Positions 37,163 through 49,059 of a stretch of DNA of 64,000 bases are shown one piece after another (the stretch's first letter is position 1; each line of letters begins with the position of its first letter). Position numbers and translations under genes: made by a program. The notes under the pieces are model-generated. The model did no database searches. It had not been told where the DNA came from and saw only the letters and a program-made list of their open reading frames with translations. The stretch comes from Apostichopus japonicus (lineage: Eukaryota > Echinodermata > Holothuroidea > Aspidochirotida > Stichopodidae): positions 15,077,713 through 15,141,712 of the forward strand of contig NC_092574.1 of assembly GCF_037975245.1 (NCBI RefSeq), written 5' to 3'.

Positions 37163-39017
37163 GCTTTTCCTTTTACAATACTCCAGTAAAAAGAAGAAAA
37201 AAAAAGAGAGTGATGCTTGGAAATAACTTCTTTTTTTAATGACAAATCAGTTCATGGACAGGATGTTTCTTCATCCCTCCCACCACAGTTAATACCCTTC
37301 AACTACCTGTCCAGTAACAGGTTATCCCTTATCAAATACTAATCAAAACATGCAATACATCTTTCATAAACATTCTCAGTGATACCTGCATCTACTATTG
37401 AGATGGTTGGTTAACAACAGGCAGTTAGTTTCTATAATGTTTCTATTATTTATAATATCAGCCTGGAAGGCAGCTATTAAATGATGCTAAGCAGTCACAT
37501 GTACATATGGGATATGCCCTATGGCCTTTTACTTCACACCAGGTGGCTATCCAATTCACAACGGTATATTCTTTTTGGACATTTTTTTTTAAACATTTGG
37601 AAGACCATTTTCACATGAGGGGAAAAAGAATGGATTTCTCCTAGATAAAAATAATAACCCCATCTTACTTTTGCCAGACAGGGCTTGAATCCATAGGTTT
37701 GCTTGACAATAAGTTCCCAATAAGAAGGAGGTGGCCTTCCATGGCTGATTGATGATTCAGTTTACAATAATACCATGGCACCCCTGCTACCATCAATATC
37801 ATTTTCTTTAACTTTCATTAATTAACTAAATCTGATTTTGAACTAGTTTTAGATAACTCTTAACTTTTACATTTTTGCCCTCCAGTTTGAAAAAGGAAAC
37901 GATACTACCATAGCACAAACAACATAAATGTGGAAAGGTTGCTCCCTTTCATTGCCGTCTCAATCACCCCCCCCCCCCCCCGCCGCTCCGACTACCACAA
38001 CCAAATTATATACACGAAGAATGCATTATTGAAAGTTTCTTTAAATATAGCCTTTTCATGCAGTAAACCTGTGCTGCTGCAAACTGAAAATTCAATTCAA
38101 AGATTCTCCCTCTTCACTTTCATTTCTCCTTCTCGATCCTTCGCCTCACCACCCCCCCCCACCCCTGGTCCTTCCAACTACCATCCATAACTCCTGCCAA
38201 TATCAAATTCAGTCACCTTAACATCCCCATAAAGTGTCAGTCGATCAAGCACCACAATGTTTGTAGACCAAGAAATCAACAACCGAAACCCATTTTTAAA
38301 ACTTTAGAGCCCCATCGATTAAAGATGCTGTTTTTTCTTCTTTTTCTCTAAACGAGATTAACACACAAACACCAAATCCAAAATATATAGAATTCCAATT
38401 CCCATTTTGAATATTCTTCAATTTTTTTTGACAAGCCACGTTAAAAAAGTGAGCGTTATTCTTTTTGGCCTTCCCCCATCTTTGTGTTTGCAATGCAACA
38501 AGGTGTAGTTTTCTCTACTATAAAAAACAACTAAAATCCAATAAAACTTAAATAAACGATGATAACAGCACACGCAGGAGAAGAGTGAGAGCCCTCCCAA
38601 ATACTACCGGCTTATGTATACAAAAGACCTCACGGACGCAGATTAAGGGGAAAGGAGTTACATCCATTTGAAGTTCCAAATAACCTGGACTAACCCATTT
38701 GACCTGACGTGTGTCATTCCTGTGGTCTTATGATGGATGTTTATGAAATGTGATATATCAATCTGTGGGTGCCTCACCTGAATGTACCCGGAACCACGAC
38801 ATGCAATACATGCAGATATAATCATGTAACTGTATAATGCCAACACATACATACTGTAACAAGGAAGACCAAAGAAGAGAGTAAAAAAAGAAAAATAACA
38901 TGGTTGGTAAAAGATATCACTCCTATTCCCCTGCTGGCATTCCCACTGGGGATCGCATTTGATCCCAGAGAGACGTGATCTTTTGATCCTTTTTCCGACA
39001 TCTTGGAAAATCTAGAG
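37163..39017. other. Gene-poor region, probably including the 3' UTR of the SRP68-like exon
   Basis: No exon is recognised. Poly-C runs occur at 37968-37981 and near 38150. The right part should contain the 3' UTR of the - strand exon ending at 39018. Confidence 0.4.
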
Positions 39018-39316
39018 TTACTTTCCACCACCACTCCACCATTCATGCAGGAACCCACCCAAACCCCCCTGCGCGGCCGATTTATTCTGTTTCAGTTTCT
39101 CGTCTAAGAAGGGAAACTCTATGTGGTTCAGCAATATGTCAAAGAAGAGCGGTTTGCACGGTGACAGCTTGAAGTCCGGTGGGAATGCCGTGAAGTTGGG
39201 CTTGGTGGCAAGGTCCGGCTGGTTGGCATTGTACCGGTCCAGCCTTTCCACCAGCGGTCGATTGTACTTCAGACCGAGTTGAGCCATTCCTTTGCTGATG
39301 GAAGGTTCATTGGAAT
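39018..39316 (-). CDS. SRP68: Last exon of signal recognition particle subunit SRP68 (C terminus only)
   Basis: Entered through a clear acceptor (TTTTCAG before 39316), with codon phase taking two bases from this exon for its first codon, and stopping at TAA 39018-39020. It encodes about 99 residues. The diagnostic run is FPPDFKLSPCKPLFFDILLNHIEFPFLDEKL, quoted in two parts here: CKPLFFDILLNHIEFP and LDEKLKQNKS. A Gly-rich end (GGLGGFL) and Trp pair follow. In SRP68 this C-terminal part contacts SRP72 in the particle that targets ribosomes to the ER. No other SRP68 exon was found on the - strand between 39317 and the window end. The gene may have a very long intron, or this may be an isolated duplicate. 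An internal ATG (39285-39287) could start an 89-residue product. Confidence 0.8.
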
Positions 39317-40418
39317 CTGAAAATTAACGAAAAGAGGTTCTTGGTAAGCCATGGCATTTTTTTTTTTAAAGTATTCTTGGGTGGAGGTTATTTTCTATGG
39401 GTGAGAGTAGTCGGAGGGTGGGGGAAGTCAATTCAATTAGTTGTGAGAAATGTCATTCAATTAGGAACCACATAATGCCTATTCTCATCTTTGTAGTAAG
39501 TTTGTCAGCTTGAGCTACCTGACAGTTCATAAGTAGCCTAGGGGGGTATATTGGAGTGGAATTTGAGATTTGAATCTCTGAATAGAGAAAGTTTACAAAA
39601 ACTTGATAATTTGCAGTCATTTTTTATTGTTGCTGTCACAAACAGAAATGGATACCCACTTTCTATTATTTGGAGAAGACAGAGACTGGTTAAATTGCAG
39701 TCTACAAGGCCAGATAAACTCTTTTTATTTTGGCTTTCAATTTCTTTATTCTGACAAATTTCGATAGTACAAAAAAACGGCATTTTTTGATCGGGCTTTT
39801 GATACTTCCTTGTGATCCCTGGACATCATACATTCAGCTACGAGCAAAAATAACTGTTGTCTGTCCTGTCCACTACAATACTCCTATTGTAATATTTTCA
39901 GACCCTAAGGGCTAATAGGTCTCTCCACCCCCCCCCCAAAAAAAGAGGGGGTGAAAAAGGGCGGTGCTGCTTCCAACTGAATTAATCTTTTCACTCATTG
40001 TATAACCAAAGAGAAAAATTTGGGAAAGAAAACAACAGATTATTAATATAAATGCCATATTTCTCTGAATCATTGTCTATGCTCTGATGGAAATCATTTG
40101 TTCCAGTAGCAGGGTTCAATTCCCAGGTTCCAAATGGACAGTTTAATCTGCATTTTCTTGACGATCAGACCCAAAAGAGAACATCGATATGTCTCTCCAC
40201 CGTTATCCCAAAGAAGAAACCTTTCATAAACTCAAGGGTACTAAAGGGATTTCTTCCTTTTAAACTAACCAGGGTCCTACACAAAATTAACAGGGTAGTA
40301 GCATGATGGTCTCTGCCTGTTTCCCCCTCCCCCAACCCTATTTCTTTTCTTAATTTTTTGGTATTCATCTTTCATATATAGTCCATCTTGCATTTTGCCT
40401 TTTGAAAAACAAGAATCC

Positions 40419-41180
40419 TTAATTGGGGATAGTGTTGTTTGTTACGAGTTCCTTTTTAAATGATGTCCAGCCTGTTTTATTGTAATTATACGTTAATTCG
40501 ATATTTTGGATGCGACTGAGGTTTATGTCTAGCTCAAAAAGGAGTGGAAAATGGTCACTGATTAGGTCATCTTCTAGGATTTGAATAGAATGAGTTTTAG
40601 TTGCAAGGTGATTCGAGGTTATGGCGTAGTCAAGTAGTTCAGTAAAATTGTTTATTGGGTTTATCCTAGTTTTGGTATTTTGGTTAATTATTGTTAAGTT
40701 GTGTTTATCACATATTTCTAAGAGGGATATGCCTTTTTCAGATATTTTGGTGCTACCAAAAATGATGTGGTGGGCATTTAGATCTCCTAGTAGTATCGTA
40801 TTTTTATTAGAACTTTTTTTTATTGTACGTGGATATGGGCTCATTTGGGGACTATTATAGCTAGTAATGTGGAGAGGTTTATTGTCTCTTTCGAGTACAA
40901 TTTCAATTGTTTGTTTGGGTTGGATTTGGGAGGAGGGTGGCTTTGAGGTTGTTTTTTTTTCAGCAATAAGTACCCCTCCCATAGAGCGAAAGATATCATG
41001 TCTGAAAGTTTGGTAACCAGGGATGCTAAGGTGGGAATCTGTATTTAGTTTAGTTTCATTTAACGAAATGATATCAGGAGAGTGGTTGGTGAATATACTA
41101 AGTAGGAGGCTTAATTTTGGAAGGATACTGTTGATGTTTAGGTGGAGGAACTTGACCGAAGGAGGGAGTGTGCTTGTCAT
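40419..41180 (-). pseudogene. Non-LTR retrotransposon ORF2, endonuclease part only
   Basis: A 253-residue frame shows an apurinic endonuclease domain: LHLNINSI near the start, ISLNETKL, GGVLIAEK, the conserved LGDLNAHH, and a final SDHFPLLFEL. This enzyme nicks target DNA for insertion. The frame stops soon after the domain and no reverse transcriptase follows toward lower coordinates, so the element lost its 3' two thirds. That is unusual, since most LINE copies lose the 5' end. It lies in the same orientation as the SRP68 exon. Confidence 0.85.
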
Positions 41181-41445
41181 GTAGGTGATTGAAGAGGGCT
41201 AAATATTGAAGGTTGGTGGAGATGTTCCATAATTCCAGTTTTGGGGATATTTAAGTTTAGGTGTTTTAGTGTTAACACAGTGGCATAACTGGCAAGGTCG
41301 TCGGATTTAATATTAATGTCGGCTTTTTGGAAGGTGCATTGTACTAATTCAATTACAAAGGTTGCGATATTAAGTTTTTCTTCAATGGCGATTTTATTTC
41401 TTATTTCAATTTTAGGGGTACATTTGGTTACATTCGTTTAGGTTC

Positions 41446-42239
41446 TTTGTTGTTGTTGTTTGTTATTGGCTTCAGTTTTAGCTTGTTTAAATTTTGGGCA
41501 TCCTTTGTAAAGGGTGGCATGAGTCCCTGAGCAATTGGCACATTATGTTTTCTTTTGGTTTGGGACAGTCTTCAACTCTGTGGTTTTTGCCACATCTGGT
41601 TTGATTTTGGCAAGTATGGTGGGTGTGTCCAAAAAGTTGACATTTTAAACATTGAGTGATTTGGGGGGGTTCGTGGTATTCTTCTGTCTTGTGTTTATAG
41701 TATCCTAAGTAGAAACCTTGTTTGATTAGGGATTGTTGAGGTTCTTGTTCTTCAAACGTTATTTTTACTTTCCAAGTTGGATTGTTTGTGGCATGGCTAA
41801 TGAGTCTTTAAGTTGTATTAAGGGTGTATTCTTGGTCCTTGAGTTCTTGTTCAATATCTTTCATTTGAATTTAAGGGTTTATGCCACAGGGTACTACGGA
41901 GAAGTTTCTCAAGTCTTACTTTTTGGGGGATTCTTGGTTTGGGGTTGCCTAGTTTAGTCCATGGTTTCATGAGGATATTTGCAGATTTAGGGCCATGGGG
42001 GTGATTAGGATGTTGTTACTACGAAGACGGTTTATATTTGAGATCATGGCATTTGGTTTTTCTTCATTGATTAGTTTAGCAAGTGTTATTGGGTTTTTTG
42101 ATAGTTCTGGTAAGATTCCTGATACAATGATTGTTTGAGCAGACTTTTTGGTGGTTGGTTTGGAGTTAGGAGATGGGTTTATTTCAACAGAGTTTGGACT
42201 TTGTCTTTTTCTGCTATTTTTGTACAGGGATCCAGTCAT
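41446..42239 (-). pseudogene. Non-LTR retrotransposon ORF1 (gag-like), broken
   Basis: The frame begins at 42239 (MTGSLYKNSRKRQ) and is open to 41967. Further on, in broken frames, lies a zinc-knuckle block (about 41535-41670) with C-LK-C-QLFG-H-THHT-C, then C-GKN-H-RVED-C, ending in a Gln-rich tail. This order (basic N-terminal part, then knuckles, then the endonuclease ORF) fits Jockey/I-type elements. At least one frame break makes it inactive. Confidence 0.7.
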
Positions 42240-42389
42240 TAATGTCTATGCCAAAATCAGAAAGGTTTAGGTTTTCGACTAGGGGGGCGGTTATAGGTGG
42301 GTAAGGGGTTGTCATATTAGCAAAACAGCCCCTCCCTACGGTTTTTAAATGGCTTCTATACAATGAAATTGATCATAGACTTCACTTAC

Positions 42390-42530
42390 CAGAAAGAATT
42401 AGTCTCCAGCCTAAGACGGCAGACGGAAAGAATAGGAACTCCTTTTGAAGAGACACACTATGAATCGAAAGTGTACTCGGTAGCGTTGTGTTGGTATCCA
42501 AGGACGCGTACGTTTTGTAAATGGCGGGTA
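42390..42530. promoter_or_regulatory. Promoter-like segment with splice donors facing both ways
   Basis: On the - strand a strong donor GTAAGTGAA ends an exon-like block at 42390. On the + strand, AAATGGCGG followed by GTAAGTAAC lies at 42519-42536. AAATGGCGG resembles the YY1-type motif found at transcription starts. Together these suggest a bidirectional start with a first exon on each strand, or chance. The - strand version could feed the SRP68-like exon. No transcript evidence is available. Confidence 0.25.
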
Positions 42531-42587
42531 AGTAACAGAGTGAAGGATGATGGGGTGGCGCTATGTCAAAAAGCTAACTGTTGACCA

Positions 42588-42660
42588 ACATAATCCTCAG
42601 ATCCCTAATGAAAGGAGAGGAATGCAAAAGAAATTAGCAAATTTTCTTCAAAGTAAGTCT
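42588..42660 (-). repeat. Duplicate of the border of the ABCC exon fragment
   Basis: The stretch CAACATAATCCTCAGATCCCTAATGAAAG and following bases match 43672-43740 (CAACATAGGCCACAGATCTC..) with about 15% differences. It is the 5' end of a duplicated ABCC exon and its upstream intron, with the coding part gone. Confidence 0.6.
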
Positions 42661-42899
42661 CATACATTTAGCACAAAACATTAAACACTAATAAGCAACT
42701 ACTTCCACCAAAGTTTAGGCTGTGATTGAAACTTTACTGGTGGAAACATAAGTAAATATATATTACATTTTTAGGAACCTTTCTTTCTTATGACTAACCT
42801 TGACAGCTTTCCAGCTAAGCTGGTGTTTTTCCATCAAATCAGCTCATCTTTGAGTTTTCTGATCTTGACAACAATCAACTGTCTTTTTAATTTACCACA

Positions 42900-44870
42900 A
42901 CCCAGACCACACTAATTGGCAACTCTTTCCAACAATCTAAGGCAACAATCATCAATTTAAGACAACCGAATTACTAACTACACAATGATTCCAACAAACT
43001 AAGGCACCGGGTTTCATTAATTTAGCACAAAACAGACCACACTAGTTAGCAACTCATATCAATAAACTAAGGCAAAACTTATAAATTTAATACAAACACA
43101 CCACACTTATTACCAACAAATTATCACAGCACTCCTCTTCAATTAACTTGATAGCACAAACAGATCACACTAATTAGCTACTCATTCCACCAAACTAAGG
43201 CACAATGTCTCTTTAATTTATCACGAAACAGACCACACCAAATACCGACTGCTTCCATCAGGCTAAGGCACAGTGTCTCGTAGGTTTAGCACGAAAACAG
43301 ACAACACCAAATACCGACTGGTTCCAACAGGCTAAGGTACCATGTCTCGTACATTTAGCACAAAAACAGACAACACCAAATACCGAATGCTTCCAACAGG
43401 CTAAGGCACCGCGTCTCCTACATTTAGCACTGATCTTGACAACAATCAACTGTCGAGAGGACAAGACTGATGTTAATGATTCTGGCGCACAATGATGTTT
43501 CCCTTGAAATTTAATTTTTCTCCAATTTCTGTTAAATCACCTCCAAATAACAATTCCAGATCTCTCTGTAGAGGACAGGCTTGAAGGATCTTCTCGTATT
43601 TGGTGGAGTTGAGATCTTTACCAAACAGAACGCTTCCTCTCACGGTATCATTTTGGATCCAAGCTTGTTGAGCAACATAGGCCACAGATCTCTGATGAAA
43701 GCAGAGGAATACATAACAAATTAGTCACTTTTCTTCAAAGTAACAGCAAAAGTAAAAAAGTCAAACCCTGTTAACAACCAAACTGTCAGCCGTGAGACAA
43801 AAGATGTGTACTCTTCTAGAGGGGCAATTTGTGAAAGAAATGGAATTATATGGTCAGTAGAAGTTATTGGACACTGGTTTGAACAACTCTCAAAAAAGAC
43901 CTCACTAAATACCAACTCGTTCCATCAAACTAGGGACAATGTCTTATTACTTTAAGACAACCAAAATACTTATTACAAATTCATTCCAACAAACTAAGGC
44001 AACGGGTTTCATTAATTTAGCGCAAAACAGACCACACTAAGTAGCAACTCATATCAATAAACTAAGGCAGAACTTATCAATTTAATACAAACACACCACA
44101 CCAATTACCGACTGGTTCCAATAGGCTAAGGCTGAGGTCTTATACATTTAGCACAAAAACAGGCAACACCAAATACTGACTGGTTCAAACAGGCTAAGGC
44201 ACAATGTCTCCTACATTTGGCACAAAACAGACAACACTAATTAAAAACTAATACCAATAAACTAAGGTACCATGTCTTAATAATTTAGCACAAAAACAGA
44301 CTACTTTAATTAGCTTCTCATGCCACTATCTGACTGGTTCCAACAGTCTAAGGCACTGTGTCTCGTACATTTAGCACAAAAACAGACCACACCAAATACC
44401 GACTGGTTCCAACGTGATAAGGCACTGTGTCTCGTACATTTAGCACAAAACCTTACCACACCAAATACCGACTGGTTCCAACAGTCTAAGGCACTGTGTC
44501 TCGTACATTTAGCACGAAAACTGACTACACCAACTACCGACTGGTTCCAACAGGCTACGGCACCGTGTCTCCTACATTTAGCACAAAAACACACCACACC
44601 AATTACTGACTTTTTTCAATAGGCTAATGCACCGTGTCTCGTACATTTAGCTAAAAAAAAGACCACACCGAATACTGACTGGTTCCAACATGCTAAGGCG
44701 TGTCTCGTACATTTAACACAAAAACAGACCACACCAAATACTGAATGGTTCCAACAGGCTAAGGCACCATGATGTCTCGTACATTTTTCACAAAAACACA
44801 CCACACCAAATACTGACTGGTTCCAACAGGCTAAGGCACCATGTCTCCTACATTAAGCACTGATCTTGGC
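42900..44870. repeat. Satellite with 69-bp period, partly degenerate
   Basis: Clear units run over 43210-43430 and 44100-44860. Key words are ACCAAATACCGACTGGTTCC, AACAGGCTAAGGCACCGTGT and CTCGTACATTTAGCACAAAA. Successive ACCAAATACC words at 44391 and 44460 are 69 bp apart. Because 69 is divisible by three, long frames stay open on both strands; these are not genes. The array is interrupted by the ABCC exon fragment at 43440-43740. Confidence 0.85.
43490..43692 (-). pseudogene. ABCC (MRP-type) transporter exon fragment, copy 1
   Basis: On the - strand, after a plausible acceptor (TTTCATCAG), the frame reads SVAYVAQQAWIQNDTVRGSV, then LFGKDLNSTKYEKILQACPL, then QRDLELLFGGDLTEIGEK. This is the Q-loop region of the first nucleotide-binding domain of ABCC transporters. 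Normally a GVNLSGGQ.QR signature follows EIGEK; here it is LNFKGNIIV, so the signature is lost or degraded. With no neighbouring exons and a second copy embedded in the same satellite, it is probably a duplicated exon fragment and not a working gene. Confidence 0.7.
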
Positions 44871-44874
44871 AACA

Positions 44875-45040
44875 ATCAACTGTTGAGAGGACAAGACTGA
44901 TGTTCATGATACTGGCTCACATTGATGTTTCCCTTGAATCTTACTTTTTCTCCAATTTCTGTTAAATCACCTCGAGATAACACTTCCAGATCTCCCTGTA
45001 GAGGACAGGCTTGAAGGATCTTCTCATATTTGGTGTTAAT
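44875..45040 (-). pseudogene. ABCC transporter exon fragment, copy 2 (truncated)
   Basis: Matches 43436-43605: the words GACAACAATCAACTGTCGAGAGG-type, TCTCCAATTTCTGTTAAATCACCTC and TGTAGAGGACAGGCTTGAAGG recur with a few changes. The 5' half of the exon is missing after about 45036. It lies at the edge of the 69-bp satellite just as copy 1 does. Confidence 0.65.
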
Positions 45041-48000
45041 GATCTTTCAACCACTTGTTCTAAACCTGATCCAGCTTCATTACAGATATCCAATATTCAC
45101 AATTTTCCTGACATTTTCTTCATCTTCTTCTTTCACCTGAGACAGTACTGTAAAAGATGCCAAAAAAAAAAAAAAAAAAATGATAGACATTGCAACTAGA
45201 CTCATTTTTATCCACTCCCTCCCTTCCTCCCTCCCCCTGACTACCTAAACAACCCTGACTGCTGCCTCATTGATATAACTATGTATAAACAAATGTACAT
45301 CATTGTGGTTTAACGGCAGAAATAAACGAAGCGAATACCAGAGCTTAAATATTTCTGTGTTACTATAGTAAACTGCATACCCAAACGGAAGCATTACAGA
45401 ATCTTCAATGTCTCAGACCTCCAGCAGGATATTAGTCAGTTCATGGAGTCTTCTTGTGAATCAGTGTGGCCAATGCAATGCTGTAAAGACAAATATAAAA
45501 GCAATATGTATATATATACCTATGGCTATGGTGTGAAATAAATTTTAGTAGTATTTTAGTAGTTTTACATAAGATCATCTTCCAGTTTGCGTATGCAGAT
45601 ACTGTACCTTTCCGATGAATGTTTACAAACAAGAATAAACTGTACCTCATTTTGTTACTAAGTGCCTGTTTATTTTTAATACTTGCAATATATGACTTAT
45701 TAATGAACCTTACTAGACATTGCTATCAAACCTACATATGGAGTACTTCACAAAATGCCAAAACTTCCTTTGATGTACATTGTTCACTATAATGGTCAAG
45801 CCAATAGTAAGGAATGAATTGAACACAATTTTGAGAACATTTCATCAGCCAAACAATTTTTGAGAGCATGTACTAGTTAAAACAAACTTAGCAAGCACAT
45901 TCATGAAGAACTGGAAAATTGAAAAATTTCTGAAATAAACATCATTCTTGAAACGAGAAACTTGACAAGTGAAATAAGGACCGACACTTAAGCTACAACA
46001 TGTACACTTAGCAAAGATGAAAACTGGCTTTTCGGCCTTACACAATTACCAACAACATATTGGTATATTCATGGTAAACCCTCATGTGCTTCCATGACTT
46101 CTAGCACCTGCATAATAATATTCTATATCACTGGACAAGGACAGAGATACTATATATTGTACTTATCTCTCAATACTCTTAATATGTGTTTACCATGAGT
46201 TGTGTTCCTCACAACTTAATCTGCAATGTTTTCAAATTAAAAACCAAATTAAAGACAATTACTCAACAATGAGAGGTCGACTTAGCAAAGTTTGAATTCG
46301 GTTTAATAATGATCAAAGTTTCAGTGAAACAGTTCTGCCGACTATAAAATCATGCCTTAGGCATCAAAAGAAGTCTATGATCTGATAAAGATATGCCGAG
46401 AGTTGGACCAATACTGTTAAGCCTAGCTTCAGGTCAAAATTATGCTAGTTGATCAAATTAATACATGTATATCAATTTAGTTGCCTACGCTAGGTAACAT
46501 CAGCTTGCATATAGAGTTTTCTCCATACTTGAACCATCACCAACATCAATTAGACCACAGAGCTAGGCCTAATTGCTTGAGAATTTCATTTTACAAAGTA
46601 CCTTTGCTTGTATAACAAGCCTAGGATAAGCTAGTTCGTCCTGATCTCTATCTAGCCTCCGCTTTGGTAGGCTAGCCTAGGTTTTCCCATTTTCATTTGG
46701 TGGTAGGTCTAGCCTGGAGCCATTTGTTCCCTCCCCTAACAACGTTATTTTCCTCAGGGGAGTTAAGTAAGGTTTTTCATGGGAGGCATATTGGCTAGAC
46801 TATGTGGAAAGAATAGATGTTGTAAGTGGAATAACTGTAGGGAAAGATTTAAGGGAGAAAGGTAACGTTAAGGGTGAAAAATAACATGGTTAAGGAAACT
46901 AACATACTATTTTCATTGGAGGTGACTATTGTTCTGTACTGTAGGCTCTGATGGCCTATTTTCTTTGTAGAGTAAGCTAAAGAAAGTTGTGATAGTACAG
47001 TATGAAGGAATTAGAAAATTGTGACCAGGTACCTTACTGTACTGTACTTGTGTAAATGTTCAGTGATTGAAAGATGAAAAGTGTTTGTGAATAGGCCCGT
47101 TTGTTTGTATGCGAAAATGGGGTAATTAACATGCGTGGAATCCATAGTGGTTATGGGTTGTATGGCATTCATTGTGGGAATGAAATAACATAGAAACTTT
47201 AGCCTATAGTATAGGTATATGCCTTCCTTGGTTCCTCCCCTAAAATTGTTGTTTTCCCATTTACCAGTTTCTTCAATTACTATAAGTGTCTCTTTGAAAT
47301 ATGTTCCTTTCTTTCACCAAACTCTCTTAAATCATAAGATACATTTACTACGTATAGTTGCTTCACTACCTAAATGAATTCTTTCCACAGCCAAGCCGTC
47401 TTTCTTTCCTCCCCTGAAAAACGTTTGTTTCAACCCTATAAAAATAATTAAATATCTAACAGGAGCCGGCCTGTCATGCTGGAAAAAAAAAGCAAAGAGA
47501 GAGCTTTCATCCTAAGCTAATTTTTCCGGTTGCGAGTTAGTTTCTTGAGAATGTGTTACTGTTAAGTGCTAGGCTAGATGGCATAGCCTAGGCTATGGTA
47601 GGCTACTTAGTCTGATAGGAATTTGAAAGACAATTAATTAAGTTAGGCCTACCCTAACTGTACTAGCCTTAACCAGAAAGTAATTAGGCCCAACCAGCTA
47701 GGTCTAGTATTTTGTCGGAAGATATAAAGTGACTTACTTTACTTACGTTAATTGTCTAGTGAATATCATATTAGGCCTAGGTTACAATCCAAATTACTAT
47801 AGACGCCAGTGCCTACATGAGCTAGCCTATCGTTAGGCCTAAGCGATACTATTATATGATATGCTAGCCTAATTTCTCACGCTCGCTAATTCAAACAATG
47901 TGAAGTACTAACTTGCTCCACAAAACAAAATGAACAACCTTCGCCATTCAAATTCTTTGGCAGTTACTACCCGTACAGAATAGGCTACAAATTACAATTA

Positions 48001-48520
48001 CGTATGAATTGTTAGCCAACGGCTGCCAGGAAGCGAACTGCTCGTGCAACCTTTCGTGAGCTTTATATACAGATCATAATTCGCGCTCCTTAGCTTAAAC
48101 TTTGACCGATGTGAAGTTAGATACTTATTCCACGTTCCTCGTTCGATATTCGCGAATGAGTAACTGCTACCTATTCAGTTACGTATTCGACAATGGCATC
48201 GACGTAACACCTCTGGCAAGACAAAAGCTTGCTTACAAGATTTTCAACATTTGGTCGTGGAAAGAGGTTTAGTCATATGAACTCTAATGACTATGTAGAA
48301 GGGTACTATAATGCATCTTGCAGGTCCAAATAGTTCTTAACCAACTAAAATGACCACTACTTCATCATTTTTTTAAATTAATGTACCGGGACCTGAAACT
48401 ATCACTTTAGGCCCTAATAAAGAGTAGCGCGCCTTGGACCACCTAACCAATGGGTCATATGAATTATGAACACATTGTAGAAGGATACTATTGTTGACAC
48501 TAAACGTACGATACATAACA
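45041..48520. other. Intergenic DNA
   Basis: No coding block was recognised. The stretch 46450-47900 is rich in TAGGCCTA, CTAGCCTA and related words on both strands, unlike its surroundings. An A-run lies at 45163-45180. Confidence 0.4.
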
Positions 48521-48524
48521 TACG

Positions 48525-48915
48525 AGATAGGGGTGAGTCACACGCCCCTTACGAAATCATTGATCCGTCAGTGGCTAACCTGTGTATATAATAGGGATCA
48601 GCGCTGTAATGATGTCACTGTTCCTCTTTCTCCTCCTGGTGTCTTGGCGTTTTACTTTAACTCCCTCCTTTTCTCCTTTTTCTCTTTTTCTTCTTTTTCT
48701 TTTCCCTTCCTTCCTCTCCTCCTCCTCCTCCTTCCTCCTCTTCTTCTTCTTCTCCTCCTCCTCCTCCTCCTCCTCCCCTCCCCCTCCTCCTCCTCCTCCT
48801 CCTCCTCCTCTTTTTTCCTCTCTTTTTTCTTTTTTGTTCTCTTTTTTGCTCTCCTCTTTTTCTTACCCGGGGGCGCGCGCCCCCAACGCCCCCCCCCCTG
48901 GATACGCGCCTGTAT
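48525..48915 (+). mobile_element. Polypyrimidine-rich transposon-like repeat, copy 1
   Basis: A long CTCCTC/TTTTC tract is bounded on the right by CCCGGGGGCGCGCGCCCCC and GGATACGCGCCTG. On the left lie CACGCCCCTTACGAAATC, GATCCGTCAGTGGCTAACCTG and TATATAATAGGGATCAG. The same series occurs in reverse at 52797-53090. GGATACGCGCCTG looks like a hAT-type end. No clear 8-bp target duplication could be assigned, so borders are approximate. Frames of 118 to 146 codons here are low-complexity artefacts. Confidence 0.6.
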
Positions 48916-48993
48916 ACTGTCAATTGCGTGATATAATGTTACATGTAAGGACGTCCAGAGCTTGTTTACGGTCAACTTCACATTAGCTATGTC

Positions 48994-49032
48994 CACTGAT
49001 CTGTACACTAACAGTTAGTGTACAGATCAGTG
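48994..49032. mobile_element. Ultra-short palindromic insertion, 39 bp, copy 1
   Basis: Arm CACTGATCTGTACACTAAC (19 bp), one A, and the perfect reverse complement of the arm. It is flanked by a perfect 8-bp direct repeat, GCTATGTC, at 48986-48993 and 49033-49040. It has no unique interior. Two relatives lie at 60586 and 62999. Confidence 0.85.
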
Positions 49033-49059
49033 GCTATGTCCGACCATGGTCCGACACAG

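Noticed and set aside
44310-44804. Frames on both strands with repeated Cys/His or FQQSKALC words
   Set aside because: The 69-bp satellite has a period divisible by three, so frames stay open by repetition.
48491-49008. Several long frames on both strands (88 to 146 codons)
   Set aside because: They are read from a CTCCTC/GAGGAG tract and give runs of Ser/Leu/Phe/Pro or Arg/Lys/Glu only.
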